Positions 1 to 12,964 are shown, counted from the first letter of the stretch. The stretch: DNA of 64,000 nt from Rhodoblastus sp963704565 (GCA_963704565.1 OY969917.1:2666001-2730000); one strand, 5' to 3'. A program made the numbers and translations. Notes: generated from the letters alone by a model not told the origin.

Positions 1-1422
1 TACGCGGACAATTTCGCCGACCCCTCGACGCGCGGCCACATGGGCGACATCGACATCCGCCGCCTGTGCGAGCCGGGACCGGCGCCGAGCTTCGGCCGTC
101 CCGACCTGCCGCCGCCCCGCCCCCTGCCTCCCGACATGCCGCCGCCGAAGCATCGGCCTGTTCCTCCGCAAGGCAAGCCGCCGACGCCGCCTTCGAACAC
201 GCCCCCCGTTTGCAAGCCCTGGCAGATTTGCGGGCCGCCGGGAACGCCGCCCTGCCCGCCCAACCAGATCTGGCGCCGCGACACGAATTCCTGCGCCCCG
301 ACCTGCCCGCGCCCGAATGTCCTGATCGCCGGCCAATGCTGTCCGCCGCCGGGAATCGCCACGCCAGCGGGCGCGGCCTGCTCCAATTCTTCCTGTCCCA
401 GCGGGCAGACGGCGATCGGCCCGAGCAATTTCTGCTGCCCGTCCGGCCAGGTCTATGCCAACGCCGCCGGCCAGACCGCGTGTTGCGCCGGGGCTCTGGT
501 CAACGGCCAGTGTTCGCCCCCGACGACGCCGTCGAACCCCAATTGCCAGACCGGCGTCAATAATCCGGTCTGCTGCCCGTCCGGCTACGTCCCCAGCACC
601 AACGCCTGCTGCCTCGCCAGCCAGTTGACCTCGACCGGCGTCTGCTGTCCGGCCGGACGCAAACCGACCGGCCCGAACAAGGCGCAATGCGGGTTCCTGA
701 TCCCGATTCGGCTGGGACCGTTCTGCTGCGCGGCCGGCAAGATTCCCGTCGGCGACGGCTCGTGCTGCCTGCCGGGAAATGTCACCACCAGCGGCGTGTG
801 CTGCCCGTCTCCCGTCGATCCGGCCAATCGCGCGCAATGCCGGAGCGTGAGCGTTCCGCCGCGTCCCTGCGCCGCCGGCTACCGGCTGATGCCGGACCAG
901 TCGTGCTGCCTGGAGCGTTCGGTGCGCCGGAACGGCAAGAGCTGCGGCAACGCGCCGCCTCTGCCGGTTCCGGTCATTCCGCGCCGGCGCCACGCCGATT
1001 GTTCGACGCGCGGGCCGCATTATATCCCGTCGCCCCGCGATCCTTCGCGCTGTCTGCGCTGTCCGCGCGGCAAGGTCGCCAATGACAAGGGCGACGCCTG
1101 CGTGGCCGTGGGCGGCCATCCGCCGCCCCGCCTTGCCCCGCCGCGCCATCCGCCGCGCGTCAATTGCGCTAGGCTGGGGCCAAGGTTCATTCGCAATCCC
1201 GACGATCCTTCGACCTGCATGCGCTGCCCGCCGGGCGCTTTCGCCAACGCCAATCGCAGCGGCTGCGTGCGGGCGCCGTATGGTCCGGGCTTCATCGGCC
1301 CGCCGGGCTACTATCCGGGGCCGCGCTGGGGCGGCCCACCCAGGCGATGGGGGCCTTACCCGCGCCGGCCTTACCCCTGGCGCCCCGGGGCGCCCTATGG
1401 AAATCCAGGGCTGATGCGGTGA
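1..1422 (+). CDS. Cys/Pro-rich repeat protein (5' end outside window)
   Basis: The frame is already open at base 1, so the true start probably lies upstream; the first ATG inside the window is at 40. From that ATG there are about 460 residues with 42 cysteines, including ten adjacent CC pairs. The middle part (about residues 60–310) is built from degenerate modules of the type CCPSG–x8-10–CC–x6-9–GxCC. The N-terminal part is Pro-rich (DLPPPRPLPPDMPPP) and the C-terminus is Pro/Gly/Tyr/Arg-rich (YYPGPRWGGPPRRW). This pattern suggests an extracytoplasmic, disulfide-stabilised structural or surface protein. I recognise no named family. Immediate downstream neighbours are a DsbA-like oxidoreductase and a type I secretion pair, which fits a secreted product, but export is inferred because the N-terminus is not visible. 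Confidence 0.75.
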   Translation, partial: YADNFADPSTRGHMGDIDIRRLCEPGPAPSFGRPDLPPPRPLPPDMPPPKHRPVPPQGKPPTPPSNTPPVCKPWQICGPPGTPPCPPNQIWRRDTNSCAPTCPRPNVLIAGQCCPPPGIATPAGAACSNSSCPSGQTAIGPSNFCCPSGQVYANAAGQTACCAGALVNGQCSPPTTPSNPNCQTGVNNPVCCPSGYVPSTNACCLASQLTSTGVCCPAGRKPTGPNKAQCGFLIPIRLGPFCCAAGKIPVGDGSCCLPGNVTTSGVCCPSPVDPANRAQCRSVSVPPRPCAAGYRLMPDQSCCLERSVRRNGKSCGNAPPLPVPVIPRRRHADCSTRGPHYIPSPRDPSRCLRCPRGKVANDKGDACVAVGGHPPPRLAPPRHPPRVNCARLGPRFIRNPDDPSTCMRCPPGAFANANRSGCVRAPYGPGFIGPPGYYPGPRWGGPPRRWGPYPRRPYPWRPGAPYGNPGLMR

Positions 1423-1485
1423 CATGACGGCGAAAGATTCGATCGCAAGACGCATGGCGGGCGGCGGCGAGCAAGGGAGGACGAT

Positions 1486-2334
1486 TTGCGAAGCGGAAGC
1501 CGAAGCGCCACGAGAAAGCTGACGGTTCTGGCTCTCGCCGCGCTCATGCTCGGGACGAACCCAGGCTTTGCGCATTCGTCGCGACATAAAGTCGAGGCCA
1601 TTGTCGCCGCATATCTGCGCAGCCACCCCGACGAAGTCGGCCAGATCGTGCTGGATTACGTCGCCCGCCATCCCGAATCCCTGCGCAACCTGCTGCTCGC
1701 CCTGGCGCGGCGGAAATCCGGCGCGGCCCAGGCCGCCGGGGCGGGCGGCGCAGCGGCGAAGAAACTGGCGCGGGACCGCGCGGGCGTCATCGCCGCCAAT
1801 TCGGACGCTCTGTTCCGCTCCCCCCACGAAACCGTGCTCGGCGACCCGTCCGGCGACCTGACCCTGGTCGAATTTTTCGACTACAATTGCGGCTTCTGCA
1901 AACGCGCGGTCGGCGACATGCGCGCGCTGCTGGAGAGCGACAAGAAGCTGCGCGTGGCGCTCAAGGAATTTCCCGTCCTCGGACCGCGCTCTGTCGATCT
2001 GGCCAAGGTGGCGATCGCGGTGCGGATGCAGAACCCATCCGGCGGAAAATACCAGGCGTTTTATGAGAATATCCTCGCCGCGCGCCAACCCATCGGCGTG
2101 GACGAGGCGCTTTCCGTCGCGCAAGGCCTGGGGCTTGACCGCGCGCGCCTCGAACGGGACATGGCGAGCGACGAAGTTCGCGCGACGCTGGAAGAAAGCG
2201 CCAAACTCGCCGCCGCGCTCCATGTCGGCGGCACGCCGACTTATGTCATCGGCGACAAGGTGCTGGTCGGCGCGGTCGGGCTCGATAATTTGCGATTCGC
2301 CATCGCTTCGGAACGCGCCCGAAAAAAGCCGTGA
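1486..2334 (+). CDS. DsbA-family thiol:disulfide oxidoreductase
   Basis: Thioredoxin-fold periplasmic disulfide enzyme of 282 residues. An N-terminal hydrophobic signal (LTVLALAALMLGTNPGFA) is followed by a helical region (about 30–100) and the thioredoxin/DsbA domain. The active site FDYNCGFCKR is near residue 135 and the cis-Pro loop GGTPTYV near 250. The start is TTG at 1486, chosen because GGGAGG lies 5 bases upstream and the upstream ATGs are out of frame. This is the ScsC/BdbD-like arrangement used to form or isomerise disulfides in exported proteins. It lies 63 bp after a gene encoding a protein with 42 cysteines, so that protein is an obvious candidate substrate (inference). The role could equally be general, as in other DsbA-like proteins. 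Confidence 0.9.
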   Translation: MRSGSRSATRKLTVLALAALMLGTNPGFAHSSRHKVEAIVAAYLRSHPDEVGQIVLDYVARHPESLRNLLLALARRKSGAAQAAGAGGAAAKKLARDRAGVIAANSDALFRSPHETVLGDPSGDLTLVEFFDYNCGFCKRAVGDMRALLESDKKLRVALKEFPVLGPRSVDLAKVAIAVRMQNPSGGKYQAFYENILAARQPIGVDEALSVAQGLGLDRARLERDMASDEVRATLEESAKLAAALHVGGTPTYVIGDKVLVGAVGLDNLRFAIASERARKKP

Positions 2335-2432
2335 CGGAGCGCGGCGATTTCAAAAATTCGCGCGCGGTTTGATTGGACGCTTGGCTGAACCAAGGCTATA
2401 TCATGGGCCGCTGACGCCGCAAAGCCAGGCCA

Positions 2433-4609
<2,177 letters not shown>

Positions 4610-4610
<1 letters not shown>

Positions 4611-6160
4611 TGAACGAGAGGGCCGAGCCGCCGAAAGCTCCTGAACCCGAAAAGGTCAAGCCGGCGCCGCCGACCTCCGGCGTGCAGGGGCGCGACCGCG
4701 AATTCCTGCCCGCCGCGCTGGAGATTCTGGAGACGCCGCCGCCGCCCGCGCCGGTCGCCTTCATGCTGACGATCTGCACCGTCTTTCTCATCGCTTTGAT
4801 CTGGTCGTTCTTCGGGCGTCTCGACGTTTACGCCGTCGCGCCCGGCAAGGTGGAGGTGGTCGGCCACGCCAAGGTGATCGAGCCGCTCGATCCGGGCCGG
4901 GTGATCGCGATCCACGTGGCGGAAGGCGCGCGGGTCAAGGCCGGCGATCTGCTGATCGAAACCGATCCGGCCGAGGCGCTCGCCGACGAAAAGGCCGCCA
5001 AGGACGCCATGAATTCCAATCTGGCGGAAGTCGAGCGCCGCAATTTCGCGGTCGCCGCCGTTCGCGGCTTGAAACAGCGGATCGACGCGCAACAGGATGA
5101 AAAAGCGACGGCGAGTGAATTTTCCGCGCTCGAATCGATCGCGGCTGACGCCGACCAACTTTTGCGTTTCCCCAATTCGATCCCCGAATTCATCCGCGGT
5201 CGCGAACTGGCGGTGCTGCGCGCCGATCTCGGCCAGCTCTCCGACAGCCTTGCCGATCTCGACAAGCAGATGGCGCAAAAACGGGCGACCCGGAAGCGGC
5301 TCGACATGAGCATCGCCTTCCAGGTCGCGCTGACCGACACTTTGACCCAATTGGTCAAGACGCGCCAGGACGCGATCGACCTCCATGTCGGCACCAAGAT
5401 CAATCTTTACGACGCCCGGCAGCAGCTTCAGCGGTCCCAGTCGTCGCTGGCCTCCGATCAGGGCCAGCTGATCGAGACCGAGGCCGCGCTCAGCGAGCTG
5501 CAAGGTCAGAAGATCAAGGTCGTGGCGCAGTTCATCGCCGACAACGAGAACAAGGCCTCGGATGCGGCGCGCAAGGCCGACGAGGCGCGCGAGAGCGCCG
5601 CCAAGGCCGCGTCGCGGCTGGCCCGCACCAAGCTTTACGCTCCGACCGATGGCGTGGTCGAACAGCTGGCGGTCAGCACGGTGGGGCAGGTGGTCACCAC
5701 TGGCCAGCAATTGATGAACATTTCGCCCCATAATGGGCGTCTTCAGGTCGAAGCCCTGGTCGCGAATATCGACATCGGCTTCGTCAAGCTCGGCCAGGAA
5801 GCGTCGGTCAAGGTGGACGCCTTTCCGTTCACCCGTTTCGGCGTCCTGCACGGCAAGGTCGTGGACATCGCGCCCGAAGCGGTGGACGAGCAGGCCGCCA
5901 AGCGCGCCATGGCCAATGTCACGGCGGGCGCCAACGCCGCCAACGCCCCGCCTTCCGGCGCGCCGGGCCAGCCCGATGTTTTCGTCTTTCCCGTCACCAT
6001 CGCCCTCGACGAAACCACGATCAAGGTCGGTGACGCGCAAATCCCGATTGCGCCGGGCATGACCACGACCGTCGAGATCAAGACGCAGAAGCGTCGCGTG
6101 ATCGATTATCTGCTTTCGCCGCTGTCGAGGATAACGTCGGAAGCTTTCCGCGAGAGGTAG
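4610..6160 (+). CDS. Type I secretion membrane-fusion protein (HlyD family)
   Basis: Periplasmic adaptor of 516 residues for the preceding ABC exporter. The ATG at 4610 overlaps the last base of the exporter's TGA, so the genes are translationally coupled. After a Pro-rich cytoplasmic stretch comes one membrane helix (FMLTICTVFLIALIWSFFG, about 47–65). Next is a biotinyl-lipoyl-like segment (GKVEVVGHAKVIEPLDPGRV), a long Ala/Glu/Gln-rich coiled coil (about 120–330), the second lipoyl half and a beta-barrel C-terminus (ITSEAFRER). Length and order are typical of HlyD/PrtE adaptors. The pair forms the inner-membrane complex of a type I secretion system; its substrate is not established. Confidence 0.93.
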
Positions 6161-6197
6161 CTGCGGCGCGGTCGGGGGCGCGCCTGCTTTCGCGGCG

Positions 6198-6767
6198 TCA
6201 TTCAACCTTTTCGCCGGGATAGACGCCCCAGAGTTCGGTCTGGCTCATATAGCCGTCATAACCGTCGATCTTAACCCGGCACCATGCGCCGTCGCAGATC
6301 TTGATGCTGACAAGCACGCCCGGCGCGAGATTGGCGATCGGCTTGGCGTTCTTGTCCATTTCGGCGCGCAGCGGAAAGGGCGGCGCGTCTTTCTTCCAGG
6401 GCGCCACCAGAGCCGTGCGCTTGCCGGACAACAGGGAATGGAAGACCCAGCCTTCGGCCCCCTCCGAATCGCGGATGCGCCGCCAGGTGTCGAATTCGGC
6501 GGTGACCTCCACCGGCAGGCCGGCGCGCTGGTAAATCCATTTGGTGGCGTGGTCCTTCGAGGGGCCTTCGCGCAGATTGACATGGTCCGACTTTAGACTG
6601 ACATATCGCGGCAAAGGCAAGCCGCTCACCGGACCCTTGACCTGCTGCGCGCGCGCGCCTTCGGTGCCCGCGAGCGAAAGCGCGGCGCCGATCAGGGCGG
6701 CTAAAGCCCGCGAACGCGGCGATACAAGGCGGAAAGTCCTCGGAATTGGCCGTTTCTGGTTCGCCAT
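6198..6767 (-). CDS. Periplasmic bacterial-SH3 domain protein
   Basis: A 189-residue protein beginning MANQKRPIPRTF, with a signal peptide (ALAALIGAALSLAGTEGARA, cleaved about residue 47). Two SH3-like repeats follow: one around SDHVNLREGPSKDHATKW and one around NLAPGVLVSIKICDGAWCRV, ending MSQTELWGVYPGEKVE. This matches the small SH3-domain proteins common in Rhizobiales, thought to bind peptidoglycan or proteins in the periplasm. The ATG at 6767 was chosen because the signal sequence follows it; longer upstream reading would run through non-coding leader. It converges on the HlyD gene and is divergent from the dehydrogenase gene at 6987. Confidence 0.85.
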   Translation of the reverse strand: MANQKRPIPRTFRLVSPRSRALAALIGAALSLAGTEGARAQQVKGPVSGLPLPRYVSLKSDHVNLREGPSKDHATKWIYQRAGLPVEVTAEFDTWRRIRDSEGAEGWVFHSLLSGKRTALVAPWKKDAPPFPLRAEMDKNAKPIANLAPGVLVSIKICDGAWCRVKIDGYDGYMSQTELWGVYPGEKVE

Positions 6768-6986
6768 TTCGCCGTCGTTCCTTATTTCCCGCGCCCGCCC
6801 CTGCGCCGACGCGGCCGGCGGATCGCCGTTCTTGTTTTTGCCAAGGCATCTGCTAGGAAGCTGGTGCGGTGGCCTTGGGCAGGATGAGTGTCCTAAACTT
6901 TCTCGCCCGGCCATCGTTAATGACAGGTTTAGGCCGGCGCCCCGGCGTGCATTGACGCCGACGGCGCGGGGAGAAACGGGATTTCC

Positions 6987-7982
6987 ATGGGTAAAACCGC
7001 GCCGCTCGTCATTGTCACCCGCAAGCTTCCCGAGCCGGTCGAGGCGCGCATGCGCGAATTGTTCGACGTCCGGTTCAACGAGACCGACCAGCCGATGACA
7101 CAGGCCGAACTGGTCGAGGCGATCCGCGCGGCGGATGTTCTCGTCCCGACCATCACCGACCGGATCGACGCCCATCTGATCGCCCAGGCCGGCGAAAATC
7201 TCAAACTCATCGCCAATTTCGGCAATGGCGTCGATAATATCGACGTTACCTCGGCCTTGCGGCGCGGCATCACCGTCACCAACACGCCCGGCGTGCTGAC
7301 GGAAGACACCGCCGACATGACCATGGGCCTGATCGTCGCCGTCTCGCGCCGCCTGGTCGAAGGCGTCGGCGCGCTGGTCGAAGGACATTGGGGCGGCTGG
7401 TCGCCGACCTGGATGCTGGGTCGCCGGATTACCGGAAAGCGTCTCGGCATCGTCGGCATGGGCCGAATCGGCCAGGCCGTCGCCCGCCGCGCCAAGGCGT
7501 TCGGACTATCGATTTCCTATCATAACCGCCGCCCGGTCGCCCCCGCCATCGAGCAGGAGCTCGGCGCGACCTTTTTCGACTCGCTCGACCAGATGCTGGC
7601 GCGGGTCGACATCGTCTCGGTCAATTGCCCGCAGACGCCGGCGACCTTTCATCTCCTGTCGGCGCGGCGCCTGAAATATCTTCATCCGGGCGCGATCATC
7701 GTCAATACGGCGCGCGGCGACATCATCGACCAGAACGCTCTGGTCCGGATGCTGGAGGCGGGCGAACTGGCCGGGGCCGGACTCGACGTGTTCGAGCACG
7801 AGCCGGCGATCTCGCCGCGCCTGATGACCCTCGCCCAGCAGGGCAAGGTCACGCTGCTGCCGCACATGGGATCGGCGACGATCGAGGGCCGTATCGACAT
7901 GGGCGAGAAGGTCATCATCAATGTGAAGACCTTCATGGACGGCCACCGCCCGCCGGACCGCATCCTGCCGTCGATGCTCTGA
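6987..7982 (+). CDS. D-2-hydroxyacid dehydrogenase (glyoxylate/D-glycerate type)
   Basis: NAD(P)-dependent 2-hydroxyacid dehydrogenase of 331 residues. It has the Rossmann motif GIVGMGRIGQAVARRA (about 151–166), the catalytic Arg in VNTARGDIIDQ (about 240), a Glu in GLDVFEHEP, and the catalytic His in LLPHMGSATIE (about 289). Sequence and length fit the GyaR/GhrB type that interconverts glyoxylate/hydroxypyruvate and glycolate/D-glycerate, a step linked to C1 and photorespiratory carbon flow in this group. The exact substrate cannot be fixed from sequence alone. Start ATG at 6987 is preceded by a purine-rich stretch (GGGAGAAACGGG). Confidence 0.88.
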   Translation: MGKTAPLVIVTRKLPEPVEARMRELFDVRFNETDQPMTQAELVEAIRAADVLVPTITDRIDAHLIAQAGENLKLIANFGNGVDNIDVTSALRRGITVTNTPGVLTEDTADMTMGLIVAVSRRLVEGVGALVEGHWGGWSPTWMLGRRITGKRLGIVGMGRIGQAVARRAKAFGLSISYHNRRPVAPAIEQELGATFFDSLDQMLARVDIVSVNCPQTPATFHLLSARRLKYLHPGAIIVNTARGDIIDQNALVRMLEAGELAGAGLDVFEHEPAISPRLMTLAQQGKVTLLPHMGSATIEGRIDMGEKVIINVKTFMDGHRPPDRILPSML

Positions 7983-7994
7983 ACCGCGGCCTGC

Positions 7995-8222
7995 CTATTC
8001 CGGCGCCGGCTCGGGCCTATATTCCAGCAGATCGCCGGGCTGGCAGTCCAGCTCGGCGCAGATTTTCTCCAGCGTGTCGAAGCGCACGCCCTTCACCTTG
8101 CCCGATTTCAGCAGCGACAGGTTCTGCTCGGCGATGCCGATGCGCGCGGCGAGATCGCGCGAGCGCATCTTGCGCTTGGCGAGCATGACGTCGAGATTGA
8201 CGATGATCGGCATGGCGTTCAC
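7995..8222 (-). CDS. Small Xre/Cro-type HTH regulator
   Basis: A 75-residue protein that is essentially one helix-turn-helix domain. The core is RDLAARIGIAEQNLSLLKSG, followed by KGVRFDTLEKICAELDCQPGDLLEYRP. This is the YozG-like Cro/C1 type that normally accompanies a DUF2975 membrane protein. The start is taken as GTG at 8222 because it overlaps the preceding stop as GTGA; an ATG at 8213 is the alternative. The partner gene upstream survives only as a short remnant (see 8219). It converges on the hydroxyacid dehydrogenase gene with 12 bases between them. Confidence 0.82.
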   Translation of the reverse strand: MNAMPIIVNLDVMLAKRKMRSRDLAARIGIAEQNLSLLKSGKVKGVRFDTLEKICAELDCQPGDLLEYRPEPAPE

Positions 8223-8300
8223 ACGATCTGCGCGTTGTCGTCGGCCAATTCCGCCGCCGGGGCCTGTACGCGTCGATCTCTATCTGAAGCCAAGCGCAAA
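8219..8300 (-). pseudogene. Possible remnant of a DUF2975 membrane-protein gene (3' end)
   Basis: Just upstream of the small Xre gene a short frame reads QAPAAELADDNAQIV and stops with a TGA that overlaps the GTG start as GTGA. DUF2975 proteins commonly end in a similar segment and commonly sit directly before a YozG-like regulator, so this looks like the surviving 3' tip of such a gene. Nothing hydrophobic precedes it, so the membrane part is gone. The attribution rests on about 15 residues and on gene order. Confidence 0.3.
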
Positions 8301-8439
8301 GGAGGATTTCTTCAAAATTTATGACGATGTCGACCTGCGCCAAGTCGCGCTCGAGCCAGGGCAAGCCTTCGAGGCCGCCGCGCCTTTGTGCGATAAAGTC
8401 CTGAAAGGCGCGGAGACCTATCCTTCGCCACACCGTTGA

Positions 8440-8876
8440 TTTTTTTCGACCTTCCCGCGCAGCTTTCGCTTTGACGCCTTACCCTTTCAGCGCGCCGTCG
8501 CAAACCGCCTTGGCCAGTCATCCGCCTGACGATGCAGGCATCGATGAATAGTTCATGAATATCTAATGACTGCGACATGATGTCGCTTGGAATGCAAAGC
8601 GCACAAGCCAGCGTTATCGACGCCATGGTTTCAATTTGTTGAGATTCAATTGTCATGGACCGATCGAATAGAGCTACGCTCTACGAAGATGACGCTGCAA
8701 TCAACCGCACTCCAATTTGCAAAGCTGTCATTTCATCCTATATTCGAAGCGGTGGGGATTCCTCCCTTTGATTCCCCGCCGATCGCGCTCGCGCCGGAAA
8801 GGCGCGGGCCGCCTTCGCAATGGAGCCCTTGGGCTCGGGGCTGGCCGCGCGCCAGCCCGGCAATGGAAGAGAGCGA
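8440..8876. other. Gene-poor stretch
   Basis: About 440 bases with no convincing coding frame. It is less GC-rich than its surroundings and holds several short inverted repeats, for example GGGGATT...TTCCCC near 8755–8781. On the plus strand just before it (8262–8439) a frame reads LKPSAKEDFFKIYDD and ends at 8439; it faintly resembles a ParE-type toxin but has no antitoxin partner and was not called. Confidence 0.4.
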
Positions 8877-8969
8877 ATGATGGACTACGGACTGCTCGCC
8901 GCGATTCTGACGGTGTTGGGCGCGGGGATGGTGGCGCAATGCCTGTGGAACGGCTGCGAGCTGGAATAG
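8877..8969 (+). CDS. Putative 30-residue hydrophobic small protein
   Basis: A short frame starting ATGATG encodes 30 residues: MMDYGLLAAILTVLGAGMVA followed by QCLWNGCELE. It is a single hydrophobic helix of about 18 residues with a short Cys-containing tail. GGAAGAG lies 6 bases upstream as a ribosome binding site. About 100 bases downstream is a perfect rho-independent terminator, so the frame fits a compact transcript. I do not recognise a family. It could be a membrane microprotein or a leader peptide; chance occurrence is possible because the frame is short. Confidence 0.45.
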   Translation: MMDYGLLAAILTVLGAGMVAQCLWNGCELE

Positions 8970-9073
8970 GGCGGGAAATCGCCTGAAGCGCGTCGGCCTT
9001 GGATTTGCCGACGTAGCGGCACTGGGAGGAAAAATCGCGCGCCGTTCTGGCGGCGCGAAAGCCGGTTCCGAAC

Positions 9074-9108
9074 GAGGCCCCCGCGACATGGCGGGGGCCT
9101 CTTGTTTT
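9074..9108 (+). terminator. Rho-independent terminator
   Basis: Perfect 11-bp stem GAGGCCCCCGC / GCGGGGGCCTC with a 6-base loop (GACATG), followed by TTGTTTT. It closes the transcript that would carry the 30-residue small protein and insulates the heat-shock operon that follows. Confidence 0.85.
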
Positions 9109-9138
9109 CCGCGCATGGCCGCGCCGCCGCGCCGCGCC

Positions 9139-9166
9139 CTTGAAACATCGTGACAGAACGCCATAT
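9139..9166 (+). promoter_or_regulatory. RpoH (sigma-32)-type promoter of hsp20
   Basis: CTTGAAA at 9139–9145 and CCATAT at 9161–9166 are separated by 15 bases. This matches the heat-shock sigma consensus (CTTGAAA, then CCCATnT; in alphaproteobacteria CTTG-N17/18-CYTAT). It lies about 60 bases upstream of the hsp20 ATG, where a heat-shock promoter is expected. Confidence 0.75.
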
Positions 9167-9226
9167 CGGAATCACGGGAGTGCTTCGGGCTTCCGTGGAT
9201 TGAGAGGCGCCTGCGAGGGCTTCGAC

Positions 9227-9655
9227 ATGTCACGACCGACCTTGATGAATTCGCCCTTCCTTCTGGGCTTCGACGAAATCGAGAAGGCGCTGGAGCGCGT
9301 GACCCGCACCGCTTCGGACGGCTACCCGCCTTACAATATCGAGCGTCTCGCGCGTGACGGCAATCTGCCGGAGCGCCTCAGGATCACGCTTGCGGTCGCC
9401 GGCTTCACTCGCGACCAGCTGGCGATCACGCTGGAGGAAGGCCAATTGGTCATTCGCGGTCGCCAGCAGGACGATCGCGAGCGCGAGTTCCTCCATCGCG
9501 GCATAGCGGCGCGTCAGTTCCAGCGCGCCTTTCTGCTCGCGGAGGGGATGCAGGTTCTCGGCGCCGATCTCGCCGACGGCCTGCTGTCGGTAGATCTGGT
9601 TCGTCCCGAGCCGGAGCGAATCGTTAGGAATATTGAGATCACAGTGCGGGGCTGA
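9227..9655 (+). CDS. Small heat-shock protein Hsp20
   Basis: Alpha-crystallin-type ATP-independent holdase of 142 residues. It has a short N-terminal arm (MNSPFLLGFDEIEKALERV), then the crystallin domain from YPPYNIERL through ITLAVAGFTRDQLAITLEEGQLVIRG to the ADLADGLLSVDLVRPEPE segment. It ends with a short extension that carries the IEI motif (RNIEITVRG) used in oligomerisation. The start ATG at 9227 has GAGGG 7 bases upstream. A sigma-32-type promoter precedes it, and the DUF1150 gene follows 56 bases later, the usual alphaproteobacterial order. Confidence 0.93.
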   Translation: MSRPTLMNSPFLLGFDEIEKALERVTRTASDGYPPYNIERLARDGNLPERLRITLAVAGFTRDQLAITLEEGQLVIRGRQQDDREREFLHRGIAARQFQRAFLLAEGMQVLGADLADGLLSVDLVRPEPERIVRNIEITVRG

Positions 9656-9711
9656 ACTTTGGTCCGCACACGGAGCGCGTCTCGAAGGAGAGCGCGGAAA
9701 GGGCGAAAACG

Positions 9712-9978
9712 ATGACCAATGACCATGAAATCCAGGTTGCGGGGCCGCTGACCCCCGATCAGTTCGTCCATCTTGGCGAGGGCGCGATCGCCTATGTCCG
9801 GCCGATGAAATCTGAGGAAGCCTTGGCTCTGTTCCCGCAGATCGAGGGATTGCAGCCCGGCATGCAGCTGTTCGCGCTGGTGCGCGCCAATGGCGAGCCG
9901 ATCATGCTCGCCGACAGCAAGGCCGCCGCCGTCGCCAACGCCTGGGAGAACCAGCTCGCCACGGTGAGCCTGCACTAA
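9712..9978 (+). CDS. DUF1150 family protein
   Basis: A soluble 88-residue protein with the DUF1150 pattern: LTPDQFVHLGEGAIAYVRPM, then GLQPGMQLFALVRANGEPIMLADS, ending AVANAWENQLATVSLH. The family is restricted to Alphaproteobacteria and is nearly always beside hsp20, as here, so co-regulation by heat shock through the promoter at 9139 is likely. Its biochemical role is unknown. It converges on recQ with 5 bases between the stop codons. Confidence 0.88.
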   Translation: MTNDHEIQVAGPLTPDQFVHLGEGAIAYVRPMKSEEALALFPQIEGLQPGMQLFALVRANGEPIMLADSKAAAVANAWENQLATVSLH

Positions 9979-9983
9979 ACCCC

Positions 9984-11785
<1,802 letters not shown>

Positions 11786-11789
<4 letters not shown>

Positions 11790-12964
11790 GGGGCCTCCGC
11801 GCGCGAAAGGGGAGAAACCGCGCCGCAGGCTACCGAAAAAATATCGGCGCGGCCATGAAGATCATCGAACAAAGCGGCGTCGGCCCCGGTCATCCATATC
11901 TGGCCGCCGAGGAGACTGAGCGCGTCGAACAAGGCGCGGCGGCGGCGCGGATCGAAATGGGCGGCGATCTCGTCGAGCAGGACCAGCGGCGCAATGCCGC
12001 TCATCGCGGCGACGAGCTGGGCATGGGCGAGCGCCAGCCCGACCAGCAAAGCCTTCTGCTCGCCGGTCGAGGCGCGGCGGGCCTCGCATTGCTTGGGGCC
12101 GTGGCGCACCATCAGGTCGCTCGCCTGCGGCCCGATCAAAGTGCGGCCGCCGGCGGCGTCGCGGGCGCGATTGTCGCGCAGCAGAGCGCGAAAAATCTCT
12201 TCGGCTTCGAGCGCCGGGCGTCCGGCGACCAGAGCGTCCACTTCGCCTTCAAGCGCGAGATCGGCCCAGGGAAAGGGCGAGTCCTCGTCCCGTCCGGCCG
12301 CGATCAGCGCGGCCAGCCTTTCCACCGTCTCGCGCCGGGCGGCGGCGACGGCGATCCCGAGTTCGGCGATTTCACGCTCGGCCGCGTCGAGCCAGATCTT
12401 TTCGCCGCGCCTCTCTTCGAGCAGGCGGTTGCGGTTGCGCAGGGCGCGCTCCAAAGCGCCAACTCGCGCGCCATGTTCGCTGTCCACCGCCAGCACCAGC
12501 CGGTCGAGGAAGCGGCGCCGCTCCCCGGCGGGGCCGGAGAACAGCCCGTCCATGGCAGGGGTGAGCCAGACGATGCGGACATGGTCGGCGAAGGCGCGGG
12601 ACGACGAAACCGGCTCGCGGTCGACGCGGAATTTTTTCTGCGCGCCGTCGGGCGCCGCTTCGAGGCCGGTCCCCAGTTGCAGCGGACCGCCCGCCTCGCC
12701 GGTCAGCTCCAGCGATATGGCGTAGCCGCCGCCGCCGCCTTCGCGGGCGAGATCGGCGTTGTCGGCGCGCCTGAGGCCCCGGCCGGGGGTAAAAAGCGAG
12801 ATCGCTTCGAGCAGATTGGTCTTGCCGGCGCCATTTTCGCCGGAAAGCGCCGCGATCGGACTCGAAATCCGCAGATCGAGTGCGGCGTAACAGCGAAAAT
12901 CCATGAGCGCCACCCGGCGGATCATGGGGGCGCGAAAGCTGGAATCGCCGGCGGGGTGAATCAT
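11786..12964 (-). CDS. recF: DNA replication and repair protein RecF
   Basis: SMC-like ATPase that loads RecA at gaps with RecO and RecR; 392 residues. It has Walker A SGENGAGKTNLLEA, the signature region (ASTGEQKALLVGLALA) and Walker B (LVLLDEIAAHFD). The conserved RecF N-terminus is RRVALMDFRCYAALDL, so a start at 12925 (MIRRVAL) would match the family length better than the first ATG at 12964; neither has a strong ribosome binding site. Unlike the common dnaA–dnaN–recF order, here recF is translationally coupled to recQ, placing two RecF-pathway functions in one transcript. Confidence 0.95.

Noticed and set aside
8262..8439. Possible ParE-type toxin fragment (LKPSAKEDFFKIYDD)
   Set aside because: No start codon with a ribosome site, no antitoxin, and the opposite strand offers a competing explanation; kept only as a note.
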